Shown here one piece after another: positions 47,243 to 55,000 of a stretch of DNA of 64,000 nt. The translations under genes and the position numbers were made by a program. This DNA is from Pedobacter sp. ok626 (GTDB taxonomy: Bacteria; Bacteroidota; Bacteroidia; Sphingobacteriales; Sphingobacteriaceae), in contig NZ_FNEX01000004.1 in the NCBI RefSeq assembly GCF_900100435.1, forward strand, positions 248,001 to 312,000. Direction: 5' to 3'. Within the stretch, counting starts at the first letter, position 1; each line of letters starts with the position of its first letter. The notes beneath the pieces are model-generated. The model made no database searches. It saw nothing but the letters and a program-made list of their open reading frames with translations, and had not been told where the DNA came from.

Positions 47243-48255
47243 CTGGTGTCTCCATTACTTATGATGGATCCGCAACTTTACCAACAGCCGCGGGCACTTA
47301 TGCTGTAGTTGCTAGTTTAAACAATGCCAATTATACCGCAACGGATGCAACGGGCAGTTTAGTGATTGGTAAAGGAACGGCTATTCTTTCTCTTAGCAAC
47401 CTGACCGCTACTTACGATGGTACAGCAAAATCGGCAACAGCAACCACTAATCCTGTTGGCCTAACTGGTGTCTCCATTACTTATGATGGATCCGCAACTT
47501 TACCAACAGCCGCGGGCACTTATGCTGTAGTTGCTAGTTTAAACAATGCCAATTATACCGCAACGGATGCAACGGGCAGTTTAGTGATTGGTAAAGGAAC
47601 GGCTATTCTTTCTCTTAGCAACCTGACCGCTACTTACGATGGTACAGCAAAATCGGCAACAGCAACCACCAATCCTGTTGGCTTATCAGGAGTTTCAATT
47701 ACTTATGATGGATCGGCAACTTTGCCAACTGTTGCGGGTACTTATGCTGTAGTGGCTAGTTTGACAAATGCAAATTATACAGCCATTAATGCAGCAGGTA
47801 GCTTGGTGATTGGTAAAGCAACGGCTACGATTACATTGAATAATCTATCTCAAACTTACGACGGCACTGCAAAATCTGCAACCGCAGTGACTAATCCTTC
47901 AGGCTTGTCTGGGGTTACATTTACCTACAATGGAAGTGCTACATTACCAATCCTAGCTGGAACCTATACAGTTGTAGCTAGCTTAACAAATTCTAATTAT
48001 GTGCTTACCACTACAACAGGTAGTCTGGTAATTGGAAAAGCGGTTGCCACACTTGCACTGAGCAATCTCTCCCAAAATTATGATGGAACAGCCAAAACAA
48101 TCACTGTAACGACTAATCCTGCAAATCTAACGGGAGTAACTGTAACTTATAATGGTGGTAATGTTCCTCCAACTTCAGCGGGAGCACATACTGTGGAAGC
48201 CAGTTTAGTAAACGCGAATTACATTGCAACTAACGTATCAGGGACTTTAATTATA
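43595..48255 (+). repeat. Tandem array of 21 MBG-type 222-bp repeats
   Basis: Repeat units begin with GKGTATL at 43595 and every 222 bp (74 residues) thereafter; unit 17 is 221 bp, so the array totals 4661 bp and ends at 48255. Each reads GKGTATLxLSNLSxTYDGTAK, then TTNPVGLSGVSITYDGS, ATLPTAAGTYAVVASL, NNANYTA and GSLVI. Copies differ by about 5-25 percent, apart from units 17, 18 and 19, which are almost identical at DNA level. This is the MBG domain of bacterial surface proteins. Confidence 0.93.
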
Positions 48256-49035
48256 GGTAATATTAATCAAACAATCAGCTTTGCTGCACTTGCAGATAAG
48301 TTGTCGACAGATCCTGTATTTACCCTAAATGCAACAGCGAGTTCAGGTTTGATTGTTACTTACAGTAGCAGTGATCCAACTATTGCCAGGATCATCAATG
48401 GAAATGAAGTACAGCTACTAAAGGCAGGAACAGTTAGCATTACCGCTAGTCAGGCTGGAAATGTAAATTATGCTGCGGCGATACCCATTACACAGGTATT
48501 AAAAATAATGGACAATCCTGCACCTATAATTACGATTGTGAGCAGCAAAGGAAATAGCATTAACAAGGGGGAGACAACCATTCTTACTGCATCTGGGGCT
48601 GTGAGTTATCAATGGTCGGACGTTAATGGCCCTATAATAGGGCAAAATACTGCAATACTTAGTGTACGTCCTTCAGTTACGGCTACTTATACGGTGACAG
48701 GGACTAATCAATATGGGCGTAGCAGTAGGCAGACCATTAAAATAGAAGTTGTTGAAAGTTTGATGGCTGTAAATTCCACTAATTTAATTACGCCAAATGG
48801 TGACGGTATCAACGATTACTGGCTTGTGAATAACATTGATATGTTTCCAGGCCATAAGATCAAAATATTTGATAGGGCAGGTAGAGTACTATTGTGGCTA
48901 AGGGATTATAAAAATGATTGGGATGGCACTGTAAATGGTACAGCGCTGGAAGAGGGGACTTATTATTACTACATTGATTTTGGTAATGGAAAAGAATTTA
49001 AAAAAGGGTATATCACCATTATTAGAAATCAATGA
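47218..49035 (+). CDS. 3' part of the giant surface protein: last MBG repeats, Ig-like domains and T9SS type B sorting domain
   Basis: The frame is open from just after the missing base (47215), so it is the continuation of the 38405 gene rather than a gene of its own; the first in-frame start, a GTG at 47362, is internal and has no ribosome site. It encodes MBG repeats 17 (rest) to 21, an Ig-like domain (48256-48507), a PKD/Ig-type domain with ILTASGAVSYQWSD (48510-48770), and a gliding-motility-associated/type IX C-terminal domain with NLITPNGDGINDYWLVNN and IKIFDRAGRVL (48772-49035). Without frame repair the protein lacks its export signal for the cell surface. Confidence 0.85.
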   Translation, partial: AAANPVGLTGVSITYDGSATLPTAAGTYAVVASLNNANYTATDATGSLVIGKGTAILSLSNLTATYDGTAKSATATTNPVGLTGVSITYDGSATLPTAAGTYAVVASLNNANYTATDATGSLVIGKGTAILSLSNLTATYDGTAKSATATTNPVGLSGVSITYDGSATLPTVAGTYAVVASLTNANYTAINAAGSLVIGKATATITLNNLSQTYDGTAKSATAVTNPSGLSGVTFTYNGSATLPILAGTYTVVASLTNSNYVLTTTTGSLVIGKAVATLALSNLSQNYDGTAKTITVTTNPANLTGVTVTYNGGNVPPTSAGAHTVEASLVNANYIATNVSGTLIIGNINQTISFAALADKLSTDPVFTLNATASSGLIVTYSSSDPTIARIINGNEVQLLKAGTVSITASQAGNVNYAAAIPITQVLKIMDNPAPIITIVSSKGNSINKGETTILTASGAVSYQWSDVNGPIIGQNTAILSVRPSVTATYTVTGTNQYGRSSRQTIKIEVVESLMAVNSTNLITPNGDGINDYWLVNNIDMFPGHKIKIFDRAGRVLLWLRDYKNDWDGTVNGTALEEGTYYYYIDFGNGKEFKKGYITIIRNQ

Positions 49036-49038
49036 GGT

Positions 49039-49082
49039 AGTTGAAATAAGAACCAATCTATAGATTGGTTCTTATTTCAACT
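49039..49082. terminator. 44-bp perfect palindrome between convergent genes
   Basis: Centre at 49060/49061, with arms of 22 bp that match exactly. It lies between the giant protein stop (49035) and the cytochrome gene. The cytochrome stop codon (TAG at 49058-49060) and its last seven codons lie inside the right part. It would form a long hairpin in either transcript, as a bidirectional terminator. Confidence 0.8.
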
Positions 49083-50029
49083 TTATTGTCAAGTGGTTTT
49101 AGGCTTTTTAAATAAGTATAAATTGCGCCCAGATCATTTTTCGTCATTCCTGCATACATGGTCCAGGGCATTGGCGTATTTAAATCGGTCTTGGTTATAG
49201 TTGGTAGCTTAGTGGTACTATCTGCATAGGTCTTAAATTTCTGAACGAACATTTCTTTAGTCCAGTTGCCCAATCCATTGGTCTTATGCATGGTAATGTT
49301 ACTCGATCTAATTGTACCTGCTGGCTGTTTAAATTCCATTCCACCACCAAATTCAGTGCCGGCAATAATGGCTCCTTTATCCATTTTACTATGGCAATCC
49401 ACACAGCCGGCTGCATTAACTAAATAAGCTCCATATTTAACGGTATCTTGTATATCAGGAATTTTCTGGAAATCCGCTGGTTTAGGGCTCATTTTATTGA
49501 TTAGGCTTACCGGGAAATCTAATTCGGTAGTTGGCACTTCATTTTGTATTGCTTTTAAGCTGCGGATATAGGCAATGATGCTATAAATATCTTCTTTATC
49601 CATTCTTCCAAATCTTTGGTAGCCCATCAACGGAAATAATGCTTTTCCATTTTTATTAACACCCGTAGTAATGGCTTTTAAAATTTCTCCATCAGTCCAA
49701 TTTCCTAAAGCATGTGGGGTGATGTTCGCTGCGTGGATTTTCCCCGGAAATCCCATGTTTTGATCAAAAACCTCACCCCCTTTACCCAAAGATCCGCTTA
49801 CAGGGGGACCCGAAAATAAAGCCCAGTTGCGAGTGCCGTGGCAATCCATACAAGCTGCCACGTGATTTGCCAGGTAGCGCCCTCGTTCTAAGCGTACTGG
49901 ACTCGGCTCTATTTTTACCACCGTTGTTGCTCCGGTGTCTGGTAAGGCGATGTTAATGTACAGACCCCCAGCAAATGCAAGCAGGATCACAAAAGCGACC
50001 ACTATCCCGAGTATTTTTAAAATTTTCAT
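49058..50029 (-). CDS. Diheme cytochrome c
   Basis: 323 residues. Residues 1-25 form a membrane anchor (KILGIVVAFVILLAFAGGLYI). Two heme c sites are CxxCH: Cys60/Cys63/His64 (AACMDCHGTR) and Cys209/Cys212/His213 (AAGCVDCHSK). Methionine-rich segments GRMDKED and the PMPWTMYAGMT region could give sixth ligands. Each heme domain has the class I helix pattern (DIYSIIAYIRSLKAI; DLGAIYTYLKSLKPL). It probably carries electrons in the periplasm, anchored at the membrane. The redox partner is not in the window. Confidence 0.9.
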   Translation of the reverse strand: MKILKILGIVVAFVILLAFAGGLYINIALPDTGATTVVKIEPSPVRLERGRYLANHVAACMDCHGTRNWALFSGPPVSGSLGKGGEVFDQNMGFPGKIHAANITPHALGNWTDGEILKAITTGVNKNGKALFPLMGYQRFGRMDKEDIYSIIAYIRSLKAIQNEVPTTELDFPVSLINKMSPKPADFQKIPDIQDTVKYGAYLVNAAGCVDCHSKMDKGAIIAGTEFGGGMEFKQPAGTIRSSNITMHKTNGLGNWTKEMFVQKFKTYADSTTKLPTITKTDLNTPMPWTMYAGMTKNDLGAIYTYLKSLKPLDNKVEIRTNL

Positions 50030-50105
50030 TCTATATGTAGTTTTTCTTTTGGTTAAAAATCCATAGTATTATTCACTGATTAAAATAACGTAGACATAAA
50101 TATTC

Positions 50106-50121
50106 ATTTCGTCGACGAAAT
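50106..50121. promoter_or_regulatory. 16-bp palindrome, possible operator
   Basis: ATTTCGTCGACGAAAT is a perfect palindrome, 77 bp upstream of the cytochrome start and 215 bp upstream of the kinase start. Protein-binding role is inferred from symmetry only. Confidence 0.4.
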
Positions 50122-50227
50122 ACGGAAAACAATTTTGTTCGTCATAGGTTCTTTTTTTTTCAAAAAAACTGCAAGGTATATAGTTATGTCGGGTTTTTTG
50201 GATTGTATTTGTTTATTCTAAGGTATG

Positions 50228-50261
50228 TTTGGTTTCTTAAATATATAAAATGTTAATTTTG
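50228..50261 (+). promoter_or_regulatory. Promoter for the hybrid histidine kinase
   Basis: TTTG at 50228-50231 and TAATTTTG at 50254-50261, spacer 22 bp, in the Bacteroidota style. Confidence 0.6.
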
Positions 50262-50335
50262 TAACGAATTTTATGTAAAATATTCTGATTTGGCTCTTCT
50301 TAGCCTTTGATTTTGGCATACTTATTGGCAAAGGG

Positions 50336-52504
50336 ATGGAACTAAGGCAAACAAATAAGCATTATCTAATGAGAAAAAATCAACGTTCTTTTCTGGTCAT
50401 ATTTGGTGTTATTATCGTGTTTATTACGCTCCTGTTTCGCAATTCTATTGCACAGCAATCAGAACAAAAGACATTAACTACTACCTTGAGGGAATTGGAT
50501 ACAAATAATCTTCAGCTCTCTAAATTGGATACCATTACTTTAAGCTTGCAGGTTGCCGAGAATGATTTTAGGATGTATACGGCATTATGGAAGCCCGAGT
50601 ATTTTGTGAAGTATACAGGTGAGATCAAATCAATTTCTGCCATTTTGGCTGGCCTATCTCTAGAAGACAATAGAAATATTTCGGGTAGCATTGTGGGGGA
50701 CTTAACCAATAAGCGGAAGCAAATGTTGCTTTATGGAGAAATTAAGAAACTGGCCGATTCCATTACAAATATTAACCTACAGCTTAATGTAGATAAGATC
50801 AGCAAAAGCTTGTTGTCGGCAAAAAAGTTTCCAAAAGCGACTGTGAAGAAGGTGGTTGAGATAGAAGAAATAAAAACTGAACCGACTGCGAAAAAGAAAA
50901 AGTTTTTTCAGCGCATTAAAAGTGCGATCTTAAACAAACCTGATCCGGCAGACACTTCTAAAATAAGAAAAACCGAAACCACTTATGAGCCTGTTGAAAA
51001 TGGGGTGGAAGCTTACAACAAAAAACAACTGGAGCGAATTACGAATTATTATAAAGGCTTATTGGAAGATCAAAAAAAGAACCACGTTAAGCTAACAGAA
51101 AAGGAACAAGCTATTTTAACTTTAAATGAACGGATATTTGAGAATATTAAGCTGCTATTTAAGGAATATAAAGTCAATATCAATTTAAATGAGATTGCAA
51201 GAAAAAATGCGCTAAAAAATAAGGCAAAGCACTCTTTGAATAGCATCGATTGGTCGGGTAAACTAAACTTTATAATCAGCTTCTTGTCCTATTTGGGAAT
51301 TATATTCTTGCTGTACAAGCTTTATAGTGCTTACAATAGGACCATGAAAGCGAATAAGTTGGCTGCTGAGCAGGTGGTCAGTAAATCCAGACTTTTCACC
51401 AGTATCAGTCACGAGATGCGAACCCCTTTAAATGCGATTATTGGTGTCTCTGAGCAACTCAAATCAACGCCTTTAAACGATGATCAAAAGGTGATGTCTA
51501 GACTGTTGGATACTTCTTCTTCGATGCTACTTTCTGCTGTTAATGAAGTACTTGATTTTTCGCGCTTGGAAACCAAAAAATTATCCCTTGCAAAAACACC
51601 TTTCAAATATCAACGCATTTTAAAAGAAGTAGCAGATACAACAAGAGTGTTGGCTGATCAGAAAAAGTTAAAACTCGAACTGCTTCAGGACGGTGCTCCC
51701 GACCTATTGCTAGATGGGGATCCTTATCGTTTAAAACAGATTATCATGAATTTAACGGCAAACGCCATTAAATTTACAGATAAAGGAAAGGTGAGTATTA
51801 AGGTAGATGTAAAGCGAACTGATGAAAAGAATGTATTGCTGATTGTTAAGGTTATAGATACCGGTATTGGTATATCGGCGGCAAATATTCCGGTTATATT
51901 TAATGAGTTTTCGCAGGTGATAGATTCTAAACGTAATGATTGGCAAGTAGGCTCAGGGCTTGGGCTAACCATTAGTAAAAAGCTGGTGGATTTACATAAG
52001 GGCAAAATAAGTGTTGAAAGTACGCCAGGTAAGGGAACAACCTTTACGGTTGAGTTGCCTTATCGCATTGTCCTTGATGGAGAAGAAAATCTTGAACAAC
52101 AACAGCAAATGATTATCAAAAGTGATCGTTTTAAAAATATTCACATTTTAGTGGTTGATGATTCTGATATGAACCTGCTGGTGATTAAAATGATTTTTAA
52201 AAAGCATGGAATTAGCTTTGATACTGCAACAAGTGCGGCTGAGGCGCTTCAGTTGATTAAGCAAAATAAATACGATATGGTGTTAACCGACATTCAAATG
52301 CCAGAAGTGGATGGAATAGAGTTTGCCAAAATAATCAGAGCCAACAAGGATCATAAGAAATCGGGCATTCCAATCATTGCTTTAACAGGTGAAATTAGTG
52401 CTGAGGTGCATGATACTTATTTTTCTGCAGGAGTAAATGATTACATCATCAAACCATTTACAGAGATAGAATTGATCGAAAAAATCCTTGATTATATCGA
52501 TTAG
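50336..52504 (+). CDS. Hybrid sensor histidine kinase/response regulator
   Basis: 722 residues. A membrane helix (18-36), a long helical segment of about 260 residues with a basic run (TAKKKKFFQRIKSA), a second helix near 310-327, then a HisKA domain with phospho-His359 (SISHEMRTPLNAIIG). HATPase domain: NLTANAIKFTDKGK, DTGIGI and GSGLGLTIS. C-terminal receiver with Asp652 (VLTDIQMPEVDG). The input domain is not a known sensor. No DNA-binding domain is fused, so it needs a further partner. Start follows a purine run (AAGGG). It ends overlapping the convergent symporter by 4 bp. Confidence 0.9.
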   Translation: MELRQTNKHYLMRKNQRSFLVIFGVIIVFITLLFRNSIAQQSEQKTLTTTLRELDTNNLQLSKLDTITLSLQVAENDFRMYTALWKPEYFVKYTGEIKSISAILAGLSLEDNRNISGSIVGDLTNKRKQMLLYGEIKKLADSITNINLQLNVDKISKSLLSAKKFPKATVKKVVEIEEIKTEPTAKKKKFFQRIKSAILNKPDPADTSKIRKTETTYEPVENGVEAYNKKQLERITNYYKGLLEDQKKNHVKLTEKEQAILTLNERIFENIKLLFKEYKVNINLNEIARKNALKNKAKHSLNSIDWSGKLNFIISFLSYLGIIFLLYKLYSAYNRTMKANKLAAEQVVSKSRLFTSISHEMRTPLNAIIGVSEQLKSTPLNDDQKVMSRLLDTSSSMLLSAVNEVLDFSRLETKKLSLAKTPFKYQRILKEVADTTRVLADQKKLKLELLQDGAPDLLLDGDPYRLKQIIMNLTANAIKFTDKGKVSIKVDVKRTDEKNVLLIVKVIDTGIGISAANIPVIFNEFSQVIDSKRNDWQVGSGLGLTISKKLVDLHKGKISVESTPGKGTTFTVELPYRIVLDGEENLEQQQQMIIKSDRFKNIHILVVDDSDMNLLVIKMIFKKHGISFDTATSAAEALQLIKQNKYDMVLTDIQMPEVDGIEFAKIIRANKDHKKSGIPIIALTGEISAEVHDTYFSAGVNDYIIKPFTEIELIEKILDYID

Positions 52505-53721
52505 ATACTATTTTTTATCCATTGTTTACCTTCAGTAAATCTGGTGACCAGCATCGAGGCTGCGGTATCTCCGGTAGCATTTAATAAAGTTGCCATCGGA
52601 TCTACCAATGTTCCGATAATCATTGCGGGCGGTAAGGCTTCGATTGGGAGTCCATAGGCAGAAATAAACAACAACTCGCCAACGTAGCCGCCATTAGGTA
52701 TTCCGCCTTCTACAACACTCACCAATACGGTCATACCCAATGCGAGCACAATGGCATCGGCAGTATCAAAGCCTTTTCCAAAGAGGGCAAAGACAACGGC
52801 CATTTTAACAATTGAAGAGATACTCGAACCATCTTTGTGTAGGGTTGCACCAAGTGGGATGGTTACATTGGCAATGTAATCTGGAATTCCCATTTTCTTT
52901 GCGGCATCTAGATTGGCTGGAATAGTAGCAATGCTGCTGCAGGTGCCAACGGCAGTCGCGGAGGGAATAATGTTGTTTTTCCAATAACGCTTTATGCCAT
53001 TTATGCCTCCTGCTACAAATGCATATAGGCTAAATATAGCTACGAAATAAAATGCACCAAAGCTATAATAGAGGCCTAGTGACTTGGCATAAGTGCCAAA
53101 TAATTGTGGACCAAATACGCCAACTTGGTAGGCGAAGTATGCACCAAGTCCAACCGGACCTACTTTCATGATCAAAGTGAATACGTTTTTAAAGACTTCA
53201 TTTCCTGAATGAAGAAATGAAGCAAATCCGCTACCTTCTTTTCCTGATCTTTGGGTAGCAAAGCCGATAATAACGGCGAAGATAATCATGGCCAGCATAC
53301 TCTTACGGGAGAGTAGTTCAAAAAACTCTGAAGTCGTGAAGAGCCCGGCAAGTTGATCTGCAAATGGCTTTTCATTAACCTGTTCAGTAAGTGTAGCGGT
53401 ACCTAAGGATTCATGTACTGGGAATATTTTAACTGCAACTATGGTTAATATAGCAGAAATCAAGACGGTAGCAAGGAATACGATGCCAGTGATTCCCATC
53501 ATTTTGCTTAATTTTTCGGAAGGCTTAATATTTGCAATAGCTGATGATATGGCGAAAAAAACCAGCGGTATTACCGCCGTAAATAAGAGATTTAAAAAGA
53601 TGTCACCTATTGGTTTTAAAACCTCAACCTTTTTACCAAATACCAATCCAGCAATGCTGCCAACAATAATTCCAGTCAACAGCCAGATAATTCCACTATA
53701 ATTTTTTAAGTAACCTTTCAT
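52501..53721 (-). CDS. Dicarboxylate/amino acid:cation symporter (DAACS family)
   Basis: 406 residues with about eight membrane helices and two re-entrant loops. Family signatures: a serine-rich reentrant stretch (AVGTCSSIATIPANLDAAKKMGIP), the conserved TIPLGATLHKDGSS and the C-terminal DPMATLLNATGDTAASMLV (Na+/substrate site). It takes up glutamate/aspartate or C4-dicarboxylates with sodium or protons. It is near the alginate-type PUL, but the substrate cannot be set from sequence and there is no operon link. Confidence 0.9.
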   Translation of the reverse strand: MKGYLKNYSGIIWLLTGIIVGSIAGLVFGKKVEVLKPIGDIFLNLLFTAVIPLVFFAISSAIANIKPSEKLSKMMGITGIVFLATVLISAILTIVAVKIFPVHESLGTATLTEQVNEKPFADQLAGLFTTSEFFELLSRKSMLAMIIFAVIIGFATQRSGKEGSGFASFLHSGNEVFKNVFTLIMKVGPVGLGAYFAYQVGVFGPQLFGTYAKSLGLYYSFGAFYFVAIFSLYAFVAGGINGIKRYWKNNIIPSATAVGTCSSIATIPANLDAAKKMGIPDYIANVTIPLGATLHKDGSSISSIVKMAVVFALFGKGFDTADAIVLALGMTVLVSVVEGGIPNGGYVGELLFISAYGLPIEALPPAMIIGTLVDPMATLLNATGDTAASMLVTRFTEGKQWIKNSI

Positions 53722-53820
53722 TACAATTAGTATTGGTTACCTAAATATATTAAATATTAATGATTGATAAATTTATTTAAAAAGCCGAAATCCGTCTTCT
53801 TTTTTTTTACGTATGTGCCT

Positions 53821-53864
53821 AAAAGAGCAACACAATGGCTAGTTTTGTGTCGTGTGGCTCTTTT
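53821..53864 (+). promoter_or_regulatory. Nested inverted repeat with possible -7 element
   Basis: Outer arms AAAAGAGC (53821-53828) and GCTCTTTT (53857-53864), inner arms ACACAA (53830-53835) and TTGTGT (53845-53850). A TAGTTTTG (-7-like) lies at 53840-53847 inside it, between the divergent symporter and the small 53897 gene. Confidence 0.35.
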
Positions 53865-53896
53865 GTGTTTTAGCCGAAATATAAACTCAAACGCAT

Positions 53897-54220
53897 ATGA
53901 CGACAGATTTAGACGTATTTGAAGACATTGTATCCAGCATCATGGATGGTACTTACGAGGATGAAATATCAGATCCATTTTTTCTTGACAAGTGCAGAGA
54001 TTTACAGGAGGACGCAGAAATATTTGCAGCGTTGAACCCGGATAAATCTGGATATTATCTGATTCAGCGAAAGTTAATTGTCTATCGGATCATTTCAAAA
54101 ATAACCATAGAAAAAGTTGGGTTTGACAATAAGCAAAAAGAGAGGCTGGAGTTTATAGAAAAAGGCTTGTTGAGTTTGTATTGGCTTTATATGGAACTCC
54201 TGGTGGAAATTAAGCATTGA
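53897..54220 (+). CDS. Hypothetical protein, acidic and helical
   Basis: 107 residues. No signal peptide or membrane helix; an acidic N-terminus (MTTDLDVFEDIVSSIMDGTYEDEISDPFF) and helical middle (LQEDAEIFAALNPDKSGYYLIQRKLIVYRI) with a C-terminal QKERLEFIEKGLLSLYWLYMELLVEIKH. I do not recognise a family. The ATG at 53897 is the first and the ORF ends 4 bp before the convergent PL7 stop. Confidence 0.6.
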   Translation: MTTDLDVFEDIVSSIMDGTYEDEISDPFFLDKCRDLQEDAEIFAALNPDKSGYYLIQRKLIVYRIISKITIEKVGFDNKQKERLEFIEKGLLSLYWLYMELLVEIKH

Positions 54221-54223
54221 GAT

Positions 54224-54994
54224 TTAAAGCTCATGCTTTGTCCAAACCTTATAGATTTCAACCGCTCCATAAGCATCACAAGCTTCTCCTTCAACTTTTC
54301 TTTTCCCTTGGCAGGATGACTGTACATAAGCTCCGGCTTTAAAATAAGCCCCTGTAAAAGCCTTCGGATAAGTAAACATTAGTTTGTTGTTGTAATAGCA
54401 TTCGGTTTGGTCGTTGACGACTTTAAACATCACTGTAAAACGGGTGCCCAATTGGTAATTTTCATCCAATATGGGACCTATATCATTATCCATTTTTATA
54501 AAAAGTTTATTCTTTTCCAGCCTAAAAACAATGACATCATCATCGGCGTCATGGATTTGGCCTACAACAATATGTGGTTTTTTAACAGGTAAGTGAATGA
54601 TACTTTGATCAATAAAAAGGGTATGCGTACCTGTTGATGATGACCATGAAGCATTCTTTTTTCCATTATCAATCATTTCTCTAAGCTCAGAGCGGGGATA
54701 GCCTGACCCTTTAGTTGTTGTTCCACCTGTTATTGCGCGGAATACAACTGCATTACCTGCTTTGTTGGCAAAAAACCAATTCTCGTTACTATAAGTCTGC
54801 AATTCAGGTTGTCTGTATTCATCTGATCCACCTGGAGTTTTAATACCTTCAGGTACATTTAATTTCCAGTTGGTTAGATCCAATATTTGTGAAGGAAGTT
54901 TTGTGCTTTGCTGAGCCGAAATAGCTGAGCTAAGCACTATCATTAGCCCTGTTGAAAGGGCTAATGATAGTAAGGTTTTTGTTAAATTTTTCAT
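54224..54994 (-). CDS. Polysaccharide lyase family 7 alginate lyase
   Basis: 256 residues, signal peptide 1-27 (ending ISAQ). The PL7 active-site strands are present: YPRSELREM (Arg), VVGQIHDADD (Gln and His), and YFKAGAYVQS (Lys/Tyr) near the C-terminus. It cleaves alginate by beta-elimination to unsaturated oligosaccharides. A single-domain enzyme without carbohydrate-binding modules, probably periplasmic or extracellular. It is 7 bp from the PL6 gene on the same strand, last of the locus. Confidence 0.93.
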   Translation of the reverse strand: MKNLTKTLLSLALSTGLMIVLSSAISAQQSTKLPSQILDLTNWKLNVPEGIKTPGGSDEYRQPELQTYSNENWFFANKAGNAVVFRAITGGTTTKGSGYPRSELREMIDNGKKNASWSSSTGTHTLFIDQSIIHLPVKKPHIVVGQIHDADDDVIVFRLEKNKLFIKMDNDIGPILDENYQLGTRFTVMFKVVNDQTECYYNNKLMFTYPKAFTGAYFKAGAYVQSSCQGKRKVEGEACDAYGAVEIYKVWTKHEL

Positions 54995-55000
54995 CTGATA

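Larger units (their letters stand above)
50030..50335. other. Regulatory region between the cytochrome c and hybrid kinase genes
   Basis: 306 bp containing the palindrome at 50106-50121 and the kinase promoter at 50228-50261. No gene is visible. Confidence 0.6.

Noticed and set aside
43595..48255. CRISPR array
   Set aside because: The repeats are 222 bp, contiguous, in frame and protein-coding with no spacers.
47362..49035. Separate gene starting at 47362
   Set aside because: Begins in mid-repeat without a ribosome site and is in frame with the open upstream sequence after the missing base; it is the 3' part of the giant gene.
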